A DNA stretch of 18,558 nucleotides from Sulfurovum sp. (GCA_003978395.1 QNZV01000050.1:1-18558), one strand, 5' to 3'. Shown: positions 1-7,101, numbered from the stretch's first letter. A program made the numbers and translations. The notes: a model not told the origin generated them from the sequence alone.

Positions 1-244
1 CTATAAAGGTCAACGAAAACTCATTAAAAAAAGCCGTTTTTTAGGAGAAGCAGGACTCATTAACGACACAGCCTTTCAACGAAGTAAAAGCCCAAGCTAT
101 AAAAAAGGCGACCTAGTCAAACATAAACTTTTTGGAATTGGTCGAGTGCAAGGTGTAACAAAATCAGGAAAAGAGTATAAACTAAAAATCAATTTTGGTG
201 GAAGCAAACGAGAAATCATAAGCTCATTTGTACAATCGGTATAA
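1..244 (+). CDS. uvrD: UvrD/PcrA-type DNA helicase, C-terminal fragment
   Basis: This is the last 80 codons of a gene that enters from the left edge; the frame starts at base 2 and stops with TAA at 242-244. The readable part contains GDLVKHKLFGIGRVQGV followed by LKINFGGSKREI. That is the Tudor-like C-terminal domain of UvrD/PcrA superfamily 1A helicases, which in these proteins binds partners such as RNA polymerase. The helicase motifs themselves lie outside the window, so the catalytic role (3'-5' DNA unwinding in repair) is inferred from the family and from the neighbour: as I recall, a uvrD-like gene precedes truB in Campylobacter as well. truB starts only 3 bases after the stop, which indicates co-transcription. 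PcrA and UvrD cannot be told apart from the tail alone. Confidence 0.8.
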   Translation, partial: YKGQRKLIKKSRFLGEAGLINDTAFQRSKSPSYKKGDLVKHKLFGIGRVQGVTKSGKEYKLKINFGGSKREIISSFVQSV

Positions 245-247
245 AAT

Positions 248-1075
248 ATGAATAGATTATTTGTAGTAAACAAACCTATTTTTCGTTCATCCAATGGCTA
301 CATGGGCTATGTAAAAAGAAAATACAATACCAAAAAAGTAGGTTTTTCAGGGACACTTGACCCTTTTGCCACAGGTTGCCTTATTGTAGCCACAGGACAA
401 TACCCAAAGCTTTTTCAGTACCTAAAAAAAACACCAAAAGCATACTCTGCAACATTATGGCTTGGAGCAAATTCAGAGAGCCTAGATATAGAGAATGTGG
501 ACTCTGTTAAAATTATAGAACCCGTAGATAAAAACAAAATAGAAAATGCACTAAAAGAGTTAAAAGGTGAATTAACCTACTATCCACCAAAATTTTCAGC
601 AAAAAAGATTAATGGTAAAAGAGCCTATGATTTAGCACGAGCAGGAGAAGAGGTTAAACTAAAACAGATAACTTCAACTATTTACGATATAAAACTCATA
701 AACTATTGCCACCCTTTTGTTCATTTTGAAGCCACGGTTTCAGAGGGAACGTATATTCGCTCTTTAGGTGCTATTATTTCAGATACCCTAAAAGTAGATG
801 GAACACTATCAAGTTTAAAACGCCTCAATGAAGGGGCATTTTACTTTGAAAATGAAAAATCACTTAATCCTTTAGAATTTTTGAGAATTCCTCAAAATAT
901 CTACACAGGAGATACAAAATTTATAGAACTTGGTAAAAAATTATACATCGACTACTTTGAAAGCAAAGAAAATGGGGAGTATTGGGTAGAGACAGAGAAG
1001 TTTTTTTCTATTATTGAGATTAAAGATGAAGAGATTAAGTATAAACTTAATAGAGTGCATAAATTTATAAATTAA
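248..1075 (+). CDS. truB: tRNA pseudouridine(55) synthase TruB
   Basis: TruB isomerises uridine 55 in the T-loop of tRNAs to pseudouridine in the cytoplasm. The 275-residue product shows the family signature KKVGFSGTLDPFATG at residues 29-43. Asp38 in GTLDPFATG is the expected catalytic aspartate. KINGKRAYDLARAGEEV, roughly residues 119-135, matches the second conserved TruB block, and GTYIRSLG near residue 167 matches the third. The protein is shorter than E. coli TruB (314 residues) and has little room for a full C-terminal PUA domain, which fits epsilonproteobacterial TruB proteins. The ATG at 248 lies 3 bases after the helicase stop, so translation is probably coupled. In relatives csrA or ispE follows directly; here a restriction-modification cassette follows instead. 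Confidence 0.95.
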   Translation: MNRLFVVNKPIFRSSNGYMGYVKRKYNTKKVGFSGTLDPFATGCLIVATGQYPKLFQYLKKTPKAYSATLWLGANSESLDIENVDSVKIIEPVDKNKIENALKELKGELTYYPPKFSAKKINGKRAYDLARAGEEVKLKQITSTIYDIKLINYCHPFVHFEATVSEGTYIRSLGAIISDTLKVDGTLSSLKRLNEGAFYFENEKSLNPLEFLRIPQNIYTGDTKFIELGKKLYIDYFESKENGEYWVETEKFFSIIEIKDEEIKYKLNRVHKFIN

Positions 1076-1119
1076 AGCTCATACAAAAATATAAATAATA
1101 AGAATAGGATTTACATAAA

Positions 1120-2184
1120 ATGACAACTGTAATGAAATCAGAATTAAATTTATTTCAATCTTATAAATTTCCTAGAACTAGATATCAAGGTAGTAAATAT
1201 AAATTACAAGCTTGGATAAAAAGTCATTTAGAGACGTTAGATTTTGAAACTGCACTAGATGCATTTTCAGGTACAAGTTCTATCTCGTATATTATGAAAG
1301 AGATGAATAAAACTGTTCATAGCAATGATATACTTAAATTTAATTACTATATCGCAAAAGCATTAATAGAAAACAGTGATGAACAGATAACAAAAGATAA
1401 TTTTAATAATATAATAAAAAAGAGAGAGGGTTATGACTATTTATCTTTTATAAAAGATACATTTCAAGATATATATTTTTTAGAAGAAGAAAATGAGTGG
1501 CTAGATATAGTGATTCAAAATATAAATCAATTAAAAAACGAAAATAAAAAAGCGATGTTTCTATGGGCTTTATTTCAATCTTGTATATCTAAAAGACCGT
1601 ATAACTTATTTCATAGAAAAAATCTCTATGTAAGAACCTCAGATGTTAAAAGAAATTTTGGAAATAAAACAACTTGGGACAAACCATTTGAAGAGCATTT
1701 TTATAAGTTTATAAAAGAGATAAACTCAGCAATTTTTGATAACCAAAAAAACAATAAAGCTTATCATAGTGATATTTTTGAATTAGATATAGAAACTGAT
1801 TTAGTTTATTTTGATACACCCTATATTCCACAAAAAGGAACGTTAACATATTATAGAGATTTTTATCATTTTTTAGATGGACTAACAAATTATGATGACT
1901 GGCATAAAGAGATTGATTATAATACAAAACATAGAAAGTTGCAATCAACTTATAATATTTGGGAAGATAAGAAGAATATTATAAATGCTTTTGAAAACTT
2001 AATTAAAAAATTTAAAAATAGCATTATTGTCATTTCGTATAGAAATGATGGAATTCCAACCATAAAAGAGATAAGTGATATATTAAAAAAGTATGGGAAA
2101 GAAGTAAAGATTGAAACTATTGATTATCAATATGTATTATCAAAAAAACAAAATTTAAAAGAAGTCTTAATAATAGGAAAATAA
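1120..2184 (+). CDS. D12-class adenine-specific DNA methyltransferase of a type II R-M system
   Basis: This 354-residue protein is a predicted SAM-dependent N6-adenine methyltransferase that protects host DNA from the endonuclease encoded next to it. The alpha-group (D12) motif order is visible: motif X RYQGSKYKL (21-29), the SAM-binding motif I LDAFSGTSS (46-54), an acidic motif II residue in HSND (Asp70), catalytic motif IV YFDTPY (230-235), and VISYRND (304-310) near the end. Motif IV reads DTPY rather than the commoner DPPY; the threonine variant occurs in part of this family. Outside the motifs it does not resemble M.EcoRV as I remember it. A weak Shine-Dalgarno AGGA (1106-1109) lies 10 bases before the ATG; an in-frame ATG at 1132 is the alternative start. 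No controller gene is present. The DNA is clearly more AT-rich than truB, suggesting horizontal gain. Confidence 0.92.
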   Translation: MTTVMKSELNLFQSYKFPRTRYQGSKYKLQAWIKSHLETLDFETALDAFSGTSSISYIMKEMNKTVHSNDILKFNYYIAKALIENSDEQITKDNFNNIIKKREGYDYLSFIKDTFQDIYFLEEENEWLDIVIQNINQLKNENKKAMFLWALFQSCISKRPYNLFHRKNLYVRTSDVKRNFGNKTTWDKPFEEHFYKFIKEINSAIFDNQKNNKAYHSDIFELDIETDLVYFDTPYIPQKGTLTYYRDFYHFLDGLTNYDDWHKEIDYNTKHRKLQSTYNIWEDKKNIINAFENLIKKFKNSIIVISYRNDGIPTIKEISDILKKYGKEVKIETIDYQYVLSKKQNLKEVLIIGK

Positions 2185-2186
2185 AA

Positions 2187-3152
2187 ATGACCTTTGAAGA
2201 AAAATTCAATGAATTTATACCAAAACTAACAGAAGCACTGACTGTGCCAAATAGTACAGATTGGACAGTAAAAGGTTTTATTGATTATTATCAAAATATC
2301 TATTCAATAAGTACGGATACAAAAGTTATTTCAAAAGTAATAGAATTAATGATTTTCCCCAAATTTTTAGAATTTGCACAAAGAAATAATTTAGAATTAA
2401 AACTATCTCCCCATCAAAATTATTATCCTGATATTACATTTATTGACTCTGATGGAAAAAAATATGCTGTTGATTTAAAGAGTACATACAGAGCAACTTC
2501 AACAAAAGTAAATGGTATGACACTTGGTGCATTTACTGGATATTTTAGAAATAGAGAATCTAACAAAAATACTCTTTATCCTTATGGTGAATATCATAAG
2601 CATTATGTATTTGGAATAATATATTCAAGAACAGATATATCAAATATAGAGGATTACTTTGTTACATTAAAAATCAAATCAACAATAAAACTTAAAAAAA
2701 TAATTATTGATTATATTAATGAAAATACAATTGAAAATTGGAATAAAATAATAAATGAAAGTTCAAAAGATATAAAATTAACAAATAAAAATAAAAAAAT
2801 TGTTGATTCATATCTAATTAATGAGACTACAACATATAATCTTGGAAATTTTACAGATATACAATCAGTAATAAAGAATTTTGATTTTTTTATACAAGAA
2901 AAATGGAAAATAGCACTTGATAGACCAGGGAGTGGGAATACAAAGAATATAGGTTCAGAGGTAGAAATTAGTAAATTAAAGTCGGGTAATGGATTATTTA
3001 GAAGAAATTTTGAGAATAAGGGAAAGAAAATATTTGATGATTATTGGATGAATTATGAAACTAAAGATATGGCAAAGGCTGTTGAGAGAGATACTCCAAG
3101 ATTCAAAAATATCAAAACCTACTCAGAGTGGGTTGATTCTTTAAAAAATTAG
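2187..3152 (+). CDS. Type II restriction endonuclease, EcoRV family
   Basis: Predicted homodimeric PD-(D/E)XK endonuclease; by homology it should cut within GATATC. Compared with R.EcoRV from memory, the blocks appear in the same order. STDTKVISKVIEL (42-54) holds Lys46 and Glu53, matching K38 and E45. HQNYYPD (76-82) holds the minor-groove Q-loop and Asp82, matching D74. VDLKSTY (95-101) holds Asp96 and Lys98, matching D90 and K92. QEKW (237-240) precedes GSGNT (248-252), the recognition loop that in EcoRV (182-186) reads the bases. The C-terminus DYWMNYE also aligns. The protein has 321 residues against 245, mainly through about 58 extra residues between Arg148 and Gln237. The ATG is 2 bases after the methyltransferase stop, so the pair is co-translated in methylase-first order. 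The gene is strongly AT-rich. Confidence 0.93.
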   Translation: MTFEEKFNEFIPKLTEALTVPNSTDWTVKGFIDYYQNIYSISTDTKVISKVIELMIFPKFLEFAQRNNLELKLSPHQNYYPDITFIDSDGKKYAVDLKSTYRATSTKVNGMTLGAFTGYFRNRESNKNTLYPYGEYHKHYVFGIIYSRTDISNIEDYFVTLKIKSTIKLKKIIIDYINENTIENWNKIINESSKDIKLTNKNKKIVDSYLINETTTYNLGNFTDIQSVIKNFDFFIQEKWKIALDRPGSGNTKNIGSEVEISKLKSGNGLFRRNFENKGKKIFDDYWMNYETKDMAKAVERDTPRFKNIKTYSEWVDSLKN

Positions 3153-3174
3153 TACTTAAAAACCAAGGAATAAC

Positions 3175-3921
3175 ATGACCCTAAAAGCCCACGCAAAAAT
3201 AAACACCTTCCTAAAAATAACAGGACACAAAAATGGCTACCATACCCTGCTCTCTCGCTTTATAAAAGTACCTCATCTCTATGATACAATAAGTTTTGTA
3301 GCCCAAAAGTGTGATAGTTTTACTATAGAGGGTTGTGGAGATGTTTCTGTAGAATCAAATACTATTTATAAAAGTTTTTTAGCTATGCATATAGAAACAG
3401 ATTTTTTTAAACATCATAAAGTAGTTGTAGAGAAAAACATTCCGACAGGTGCAGGGCTTGGTGGGGGAAGCTCTGATGCAGGGGCATTTATGCGTCTGTT
3501 TAATGAGGTTTGTGATTTACAGATAGATACCCCTACTCTAGCACAAATGGGTTCAACTGTTGGGGCTGATATTCCATTTTTTGTTTATGATTATGACTCT
3601 GCAAATGTTAGTGGATTTGGAGAGGTTGTTGAGCCTTTTGATGATGAATCTTTTGAGATAGAGCTTTTTATGCCTGATATTCATTGTGATACCCCTTTGG
3701 TTTACAAGACGTTTAAGCATGAATTGTTCGATAAAATCGAACCTACCAGTTTTGAAGGATGGGAGAAATTGAAGACAAAAGAGGTCTTAAATAGAGCTGA
3801 TGCTATAACGGCAAATGATTTGTACAGAGCTTCATTGATTGCTTACCCAGAGTTAAAAAAAGTAGCGAAAGAGGGTTGGTACTTTTCAGGAAGTGGTAGT
3901 ACATTTTTTAGAATTAAATAG
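3175..3921 (+). CDS. ispE: 4-diphosphocytidyl-2-C-methyl-D-erythritol kinase IspE
   Basis: IspE phosphorylates the 2-hydroxyl of CDP-methylerythritol with ATP, a step of the MEP (non-mevalonate) isoprenoid pathway. The 248-residue product is a GHMP kinase: the N-terminal AHAKIN carries Lys8, GAGLGGGSSDAG (92-103) is the ATP phosphate loop, and GADIPFF (130-136) carries Asp132. Lys8 and Asp132 match the catalytic Lys/Asp pair of IspE. The C-terminus SGSGSTFF is the last GHMP block. The Shine-Dalgarno AAGGAA (about 3163-3168) precedes the ATG, and 22 bases separate it from the endonuclease stop. A 20-bp palindromic repeat (3726-3745), also found at the purD stop, lies inside the reading frame and encodes FDKIEP. 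The gene converges with the ATPase gene that ends at 3955; I see no clear terminator between them. Confidence 0.95.
   Translation: MTLKAHAKINTFLKITGHKNGYHTLLSRFIKVPHLYDTISFVAQKCDSFTIEGCGDVSVESNTIYKSFLAMHIETDFFKHHKVVVEKNIPTGAGLGGGSSDAGAFMRLFNEVCDLQIDTPTLAQMGSTVGADIPFFVYDYDSANVSGFGEVVEPFDDESFEIELFMPDIHCDTPLVYKTFKHELFDKIEPTSFEGWEKLKTKEVLNRADAITANDLYRASLIAYPELKKVAKEGWYFSGSGSTFFRIK
3726..3745. repeat. 20-bp palindromic repeat, copy 1 (inside ispE)
   Basis: GTTCGATAAAATCGAACCTA is identical to bases 13781-13800. Its first 17 bases form a 7-3-7 palindrome (GTTCGAT, AAA, ATCGAAC). This copy is read in frame within ispE as part of the coding sequence. Confidence 0.9.
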
Positions 3922-3954
3922 AAAAATATATACCACTGTTTAGACCCAAAAAGA

Positions 3955-4956
3955 CTAGACTAACAGATAGGCAAACTCTTCAACCCAGTCGTCCCAAACT
4001 TTTGAGCCTTCTACATTTATCTTGTTCTGTTGCATATCTTTAACCAACATAACAGAAAACTCTTTGGGAAGGGTCAATGAAAACTTTAGAGCATTGTCTA
4101 TTTTTGCTTTAGTAGAGTTCTGTTTAATGTTTGTGATAACTCCTGCAATCAATGCAAATAGAACTTGGCTGTCATGTTCTACTTCTACATCTTCATCATT
4201 TAAGAGTTTCTCTATATCAGGTAATCGGTTCATCACTTTTCTAAAACTCATAAACGCTGTAGCACTCTCATTTCCTACTGCTCCTGAAATTATATCCATC
4301 AACAGTACATTATCGACACCTGAAGCCAAGATTTTATGAACATACTCCCATGAACGTGGTGTGGGGAATGATTTTTGATTTTTACTTGGGTCAAAATCAA
4401 AAAGTTTTGTAGAGTCATAGTGTAAAAATGCAATAATCGAACTATCTATGCCATTATCATAAGCCCAACTTTTCCAATCTTCAAAACTCACTTCCATACT
4501 CAAATGTACAAAACGATTTGCTAGTGGTGGAGGCATTCTATAAACTACTCCACGGTCACTCTCATGATTTCCTGCAGCTACAATACTCCAACCCTTTGGC
4601 AACTCATAATCCCCAACTTTTCGGTCAAGAACCAACTGATATGCAGAAGCTTGAACTGATGGGGGTGCTGTATTAATTTCATCTAAAAATAGAATTCCTT
4701 TTGAGTCGGGATTTTTAGGTAAAAAATTGGGACTTGCCCAGACAGCTTCACTCTTCTCTTGGTCAAAAAAAGGGATTCCTTTTAAGTCTGTTGGGTCAAG
4801 TAGAGAGAGACGTAAATCGACAAACTCTAACCCCTTCTCTATGGCAATCTGTTTAATAATAGAGGATTTTCCTATTCCAGGGCTTCCCCATACAAAAACA
4901 GGGATTTGTGACTCTATCAATTTATCTAAACTTTTGCTTATATTTTCTGCTCTCAT
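3955..4956 (-). CDS. MoxR-type AAA+ ATPase
   Basis: This 333-residue AAA+ protein resembles the MoxR branch, whose members act as chaperones that insert metals or remodel protein complexes, usually with a von Willebrand factor A (VWA) partner. Walker A GSPGIGKSS is at residues 24-32, Walker B GILFLDEIN at 87-95, sensor 1 VAAGNHESD at 126-134, and a likely arginine finger is in LANRF (Arg148). The C-terminal half is helical. The Shine-Dalgarno AGAGGAA lies just before the ATG, and the upstream gene on the same strand (LRV-repeat protein) ends 9 bases earlier, so the two form an operon. No VWA protein gene is present downstream, because ispE runs in from the opposite strand. The ATPase call is firm; the substrate is unknown. 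Confidence 0.85.
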   Translation of the reverse strand: MRAENISKSLDKLIESQIPVFVWGSPGIGKSSIIKQIAIEKGLEFVDLRLSLLDPTDLKGIPFFDQEKSEAVWASPNFLPKNPDSKGILFLDEINTAPPSVQASAYQLVLDRKVGDYELPKGWSIVAAGNHESDRGVVYRMPPPLANRFVHLSMEVSFEDWKSWAYDNGIDSSIIAFLHYDSTKLFDFDPSKNQKSFPTPRSWEYVHKILASGVDNVLLMDIISGAVGNESATAFMSFRKVMNRLPDIEKLLNDEDVEVEHDSQVLFALIAGVITNIKQNSTKAKIDNALKFSLTLPKEFSVMLVKDMQQNKINVEGSKVWDDWVEEFAYLLV

Positions 4957-4965
4957 CTTATTCCT

Positions 4966-6366
4966 CTAATATCTATCATCATTTCTCATTCCCATATGTG
5001 CCGAGTTGACACTTGCTAAATAGGTTTCATTTTTGGTCATTAACATAATCAGTTCAGAATCCAAAGCAAACTGCTCTAAATAGATGAGTTTGGTAGAGGG
5101 GTTAAGGGCTAATCCTCGATTAAAATTATGAATATTTTTCTCCCCTAATTCATCTAAAATTGGTTGAGGAGTTGAAGGATTTTTGGCAATATTTACAATA
5201 ACATCTTCATTACCTTTAGCATAAAACTCTTCTAAAAGTTTAGGGTCTAGCTGTGGATTAGAGCTAAGTTCTAAAATAAATTCATCGCCATATTTTTGAT
5301 ACAATGTAGTTAACTGTTCTCTGCTTAGTAATCTGTTTGCAGATAAACGTTGGTCTAAACGTGGATTTAATCCAATAAGTTTCTCAAGTACCTCTTCTAT
5401 CTGTTGATTTTCGCCAAGTAACACTAAAACCTCTTCATCTAAATTAGCATCTGAAATAGCTTTTAACCTTGAATCTGTAATTTTTTGAAAGGTTAAAAGT
5501 GAACGAACTATCTCATCTTCACTTTTTAGAAGTTCATTAAAAAGCATATCGTCCAAACTGTTATTTTGAGTCAACATCAGTTTTGTTACAGCATCTGATT
5601 TTGCAAAAATAAGCTCTTGTGCATCTACTCTGATGGCATCATTACAGGCTAAAAAGCTATTGATTCTAGCATCATTAAAACTCAATAGATAACGAATATT
5701 TTCATGAGCAATATTTGGATTTAGTGCCAAAATCTCACGTAGATTCTTAGGGCGTAAATCCTCTTTACGACTCTGTTTAATCTCATGATTTGGCATGGTT
5801 AACATGGCATCTATAATATCTGATGTTTTTGCATCACGAGCAATATTTGAAAGTGTAATAGGAGAGTAGACCATAGCAGGGTCACGAAAACCATCAGGTC
5901 GATAAAAACGATTTACAAAAGTAATGGTCACATCACGATTTTCATCATTCTCATACACCCCTTCACTTCCCCAATCGTACATTTTAAAAAGTTTTAAATA
6001 GACATCATCAGAAAATGACTCATTTTTAAGTTGCCGTTTTAATCTCTCTTGGTCATTTGAGAGCTTTAAAGACATCATAAGAGTATTGGGTTTTATATGT
6101 TTGGTGTAATAAACTTCAAACTCCTCTAAACGAATCTCAGGGACGTTAGCATCATAGAGCGTATAAGAGAAATCATCTTCCAAGGGAGTCAGCATCGTAC
6201 TTAAAACGGTCATAGCAATCTCTTGACCAATATATTTATTGGCATACTTAAGACCTTGTGACTCTAGGAAATTTGTAAGCTCTTCGGGAGTAAAATTGGT
6301 TACACGACCTAAAAATAGAACCGTACCACCTTGATTTTTTTGGATTATATCTGCTATCTTCTTCAT
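4966..6366 (-). CDS. LRV/HEAT-like repeat protein of unknown function
   Basis: The product has 466 residues and I do not recognise a named family for the whole protein. Residues 1-50 (…GGTVLFLGRVTNFTPEEL…) look weakly like a BRCT-type fold, but this is uncertain. From about residue 205 to 455 the sequence is a run of degenerate helical repeats of about 24 residues, each with a pattern such as LALNPN, LSSNPQLD, IAKNPSTP or LALNPSTK. That is typical of leucine-rich repeat variant (LRV) scaffolds that bind proteins. No signal peptide or membrane segment is visible, so it should be cytoplasmic. It is the first gene of an operon with the MoxR-type ATPase and may supply its targeting partner. There is no Shine-Dalgarno; a TATTAT -10 box ends 6 bases before the ATG, suggesting a leaderless mRNA. 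The next Met is at residue 52, so this start is likely. Confidence 0.75.
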   Translation of the reverse strand: MKKIADIIQKNQGGTVLFLGRVTNFTPEELTNFLESQGLKYANKYIGQEIAMTVLSTMLTPLEDDFSYTLYDANVPEIRLEEFEVYYTKHIKPNTLMMSLKLSNDQERLKRQLKNESFSDDVYLKLFKMYDWGSEGVYENDENRDVTITFVNRFYRPDGFRDPAMVYSPITLSNIARDAKTSDIIDAMLTMPNHEIKQSRKEDLRPKNLREILALNPNIAHENIRYLLSFNDARINSFLACNDAIRVDAQELIFAKSDAVTKLMLTQNNSLDDMLFNELLKSEDEIVRSLLTFQKITDSRLKAISDANLDEEVLVLLGENQQIEEVLEKLIGLNPRLDQRLSANRLLSREQLTTLYQKYGDEFILELSSNPQLDPKLLEEFYAKGNEDVIVNIAKNPSTPQPILDELGEKNIHNFNRGLALNPSTKLIYLEQFALDSELIMLMTKNETYLASVNSAHMGMRNDDRY

Positions 6367-6372
6367 AAAGTG

Positions 6373-6381
6373 ATAATAGCA
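6373..6381 (-). promoter_or_regulatory. Extended -10 box directly before the LRV-protein start
   Basis: On the minus strand TGC-TATTAT-CACTTT-ATG is read. Six bases separate the -10 box from the start codon, which is the same distance seen between the 6S promoter -10 box and its predicted +1. Transcription would therefore begin at the A of the ATG. Confidence 0.55.
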
Positions 6382-6464
6382 TAAAAAGAGTAAATTTATC
6401 TTATTTAATTTTATCTTGCTATAAAAATCTAATATTGTAATATTTATGGGAAATAAAATGAAGA

Positions 6465-6548
6465 TGGTGCACCAGAGAGGATTTGAACCTCCACGCCGCG
6501 AAGCACGAGCCCCTCAAGCCCGCGTGTCTACCGTTCCACCACTGGTGC
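6465..6548 (-). tRNA. tRNA-Leu (anticodon GAG)
   Basis: The minus strand folds as a class II tRNA of 84 nt. The acceptor arm GCACCAG pairs with CTGGTGC, followed by discriminator A and an encoded CCA (6465-6467). The D arm pairs GTG with CAC. The anticodon stem CGGGC/GCTCG closes the 7-base loop TTGAGGG, giving anticodon GAG (codons CUC and CUU). A long variable arm with a TTCG loop is present, as expected for leucine. The T loop TTCAAAT is standard. It lies between atpE upstream and the LRV gene downstream on the same strand. Confidence 0.95.
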
Positions 6549-6594
6549 ATAAAAAAGATAACTTAAAAAGGCTTATCGAAACCTATATGAGGAA

Positions 6595-6619
6595 TTAGAG
6601 TGGCATTATACCACTCTAA
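6595..6619 (-). promoter_or_regulatory. Perfect 9-bp inverted repeat holding a TATAAT box, between atpE and tRNA-Leu
   Basis: TTAGAGTGG and CCACTCTAA are perfect 9-base arms around a 7-base loop. On the minus strand the loop reads TATAATG, so a -10 box (6605-6610) sits in the loop. It could terminate atpE transcripts, although no T-tract follows, or it could be the tRNA-Leu promoter, giving a 5' leader of about 50 nt. The two roles are not exclusive. Confidence 0.5.
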
Positions 6620-6644
6620 ACTTATCTAGTCTTTAAACGAGAAC

Positions 6645-6953
6645 CTATCCAAGGAATGGGTTAGCATAAAGAGCAATAAGAGCAATAACTAGTGTATAAA
6701 TTACTTGTGCTTCAATCATAGCAAGAGCAATAAACATAGTAGTCATCAATTTACCACCAAGACCTGGGTTACGTGCAGTACCAGCAATAGTAGCAGCAGC
6801 AGTATGACCCATACCGATAGCTCCACCAAGAGCAGCAAGACCAAGACCAACACCAGCAGCAACTACTGAGTACGCTTTAATCATAGATTCTCCATCTGCG
6901 TCAGCAAATGCAACAGCACCAAGTGCTAGGAAAAGTAAAAAAAACTTTTTCAT
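6645..6953 (-). CDS. atpE: F-type ATP synthase subunit c
   Basis: This is the ring-forming proteolipid of the membrane F0 sector; the ring rotates as ions pass and drives ATP synthesis. The 102 residues comprise a signal-peptide-like N-terminus (MKKFFLLFLALGAVAFA, 1-17), a glycine-rich first helix (about 29-57), the polar loop ARNPG (60-64), and a second helix with the ion-carrying acidic residue Glu81 in AMIEAQVIYTLV. The Na+-type companion Ser after the Glu is Ala here, so proton coupling is more likely. The N-terminal extension and the separation from the other atp genes are usual in Campylobacterota. Shine-Dalgarno AAGGAT precedes the ATG. A promoter 142 nt upstream gives a long, structured leader. 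Confidence 0.95.
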   Translation of the reverse strand: MKKFFLLFLALGAVAFADADGESMIKAYSVVAAGVGLGLAALGGAIGMGHTAAATIAGTARNPGLGGKLMTTMFIALAMIEAQVIYTLVIALIALYANPFLG

Positions 6954-7095
6954 ATTAATATCCTTAAGGTTAATGGGCTTTAAGTCCCCTTCGACTGCGT
7001 TTCAAAGTCCGTTCGGATAGCGGAAACATACATAAAAGGTATGCCAACAAGCAGATAAATCCAACCTGTTTCCCTACTTATCACTTCGTAATAAC
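6954..7095 (-). promoter_or_regulatory. Long structured 5' leader of atpE
   Basis: Transcription predicted to start at 7095 gives a 142-nt untranslated leader. On the minus strand it holds several possible stems: GGAAAC with GTTTCC as an outer 6-bp helix, CATAC/GTATG with a 7-base loop inside it, then CTTTGA/TCGAAG (6 bp including one G-T) with loop AACGCAG, and GGG/CCC close to the ribosome-binding site. No open reading frame of note is present. It resembles no riboswitch I know. Confidence 0.5.
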
Positions 7096-7101
7096 GTCGC
7101 G

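Noticed and set aside
97..294. Minus-strand open frame opposite the uvrD end and truB start
   Set aside because: Its product has no recognisable pattern and the frame overlaps two well-supported genes on the plus strand.
1076..1119. csrA or a controller (C) protein gene between truB and the methyltransferase
   Set aside because: Only 44 bases are available and they contain no reading frame.
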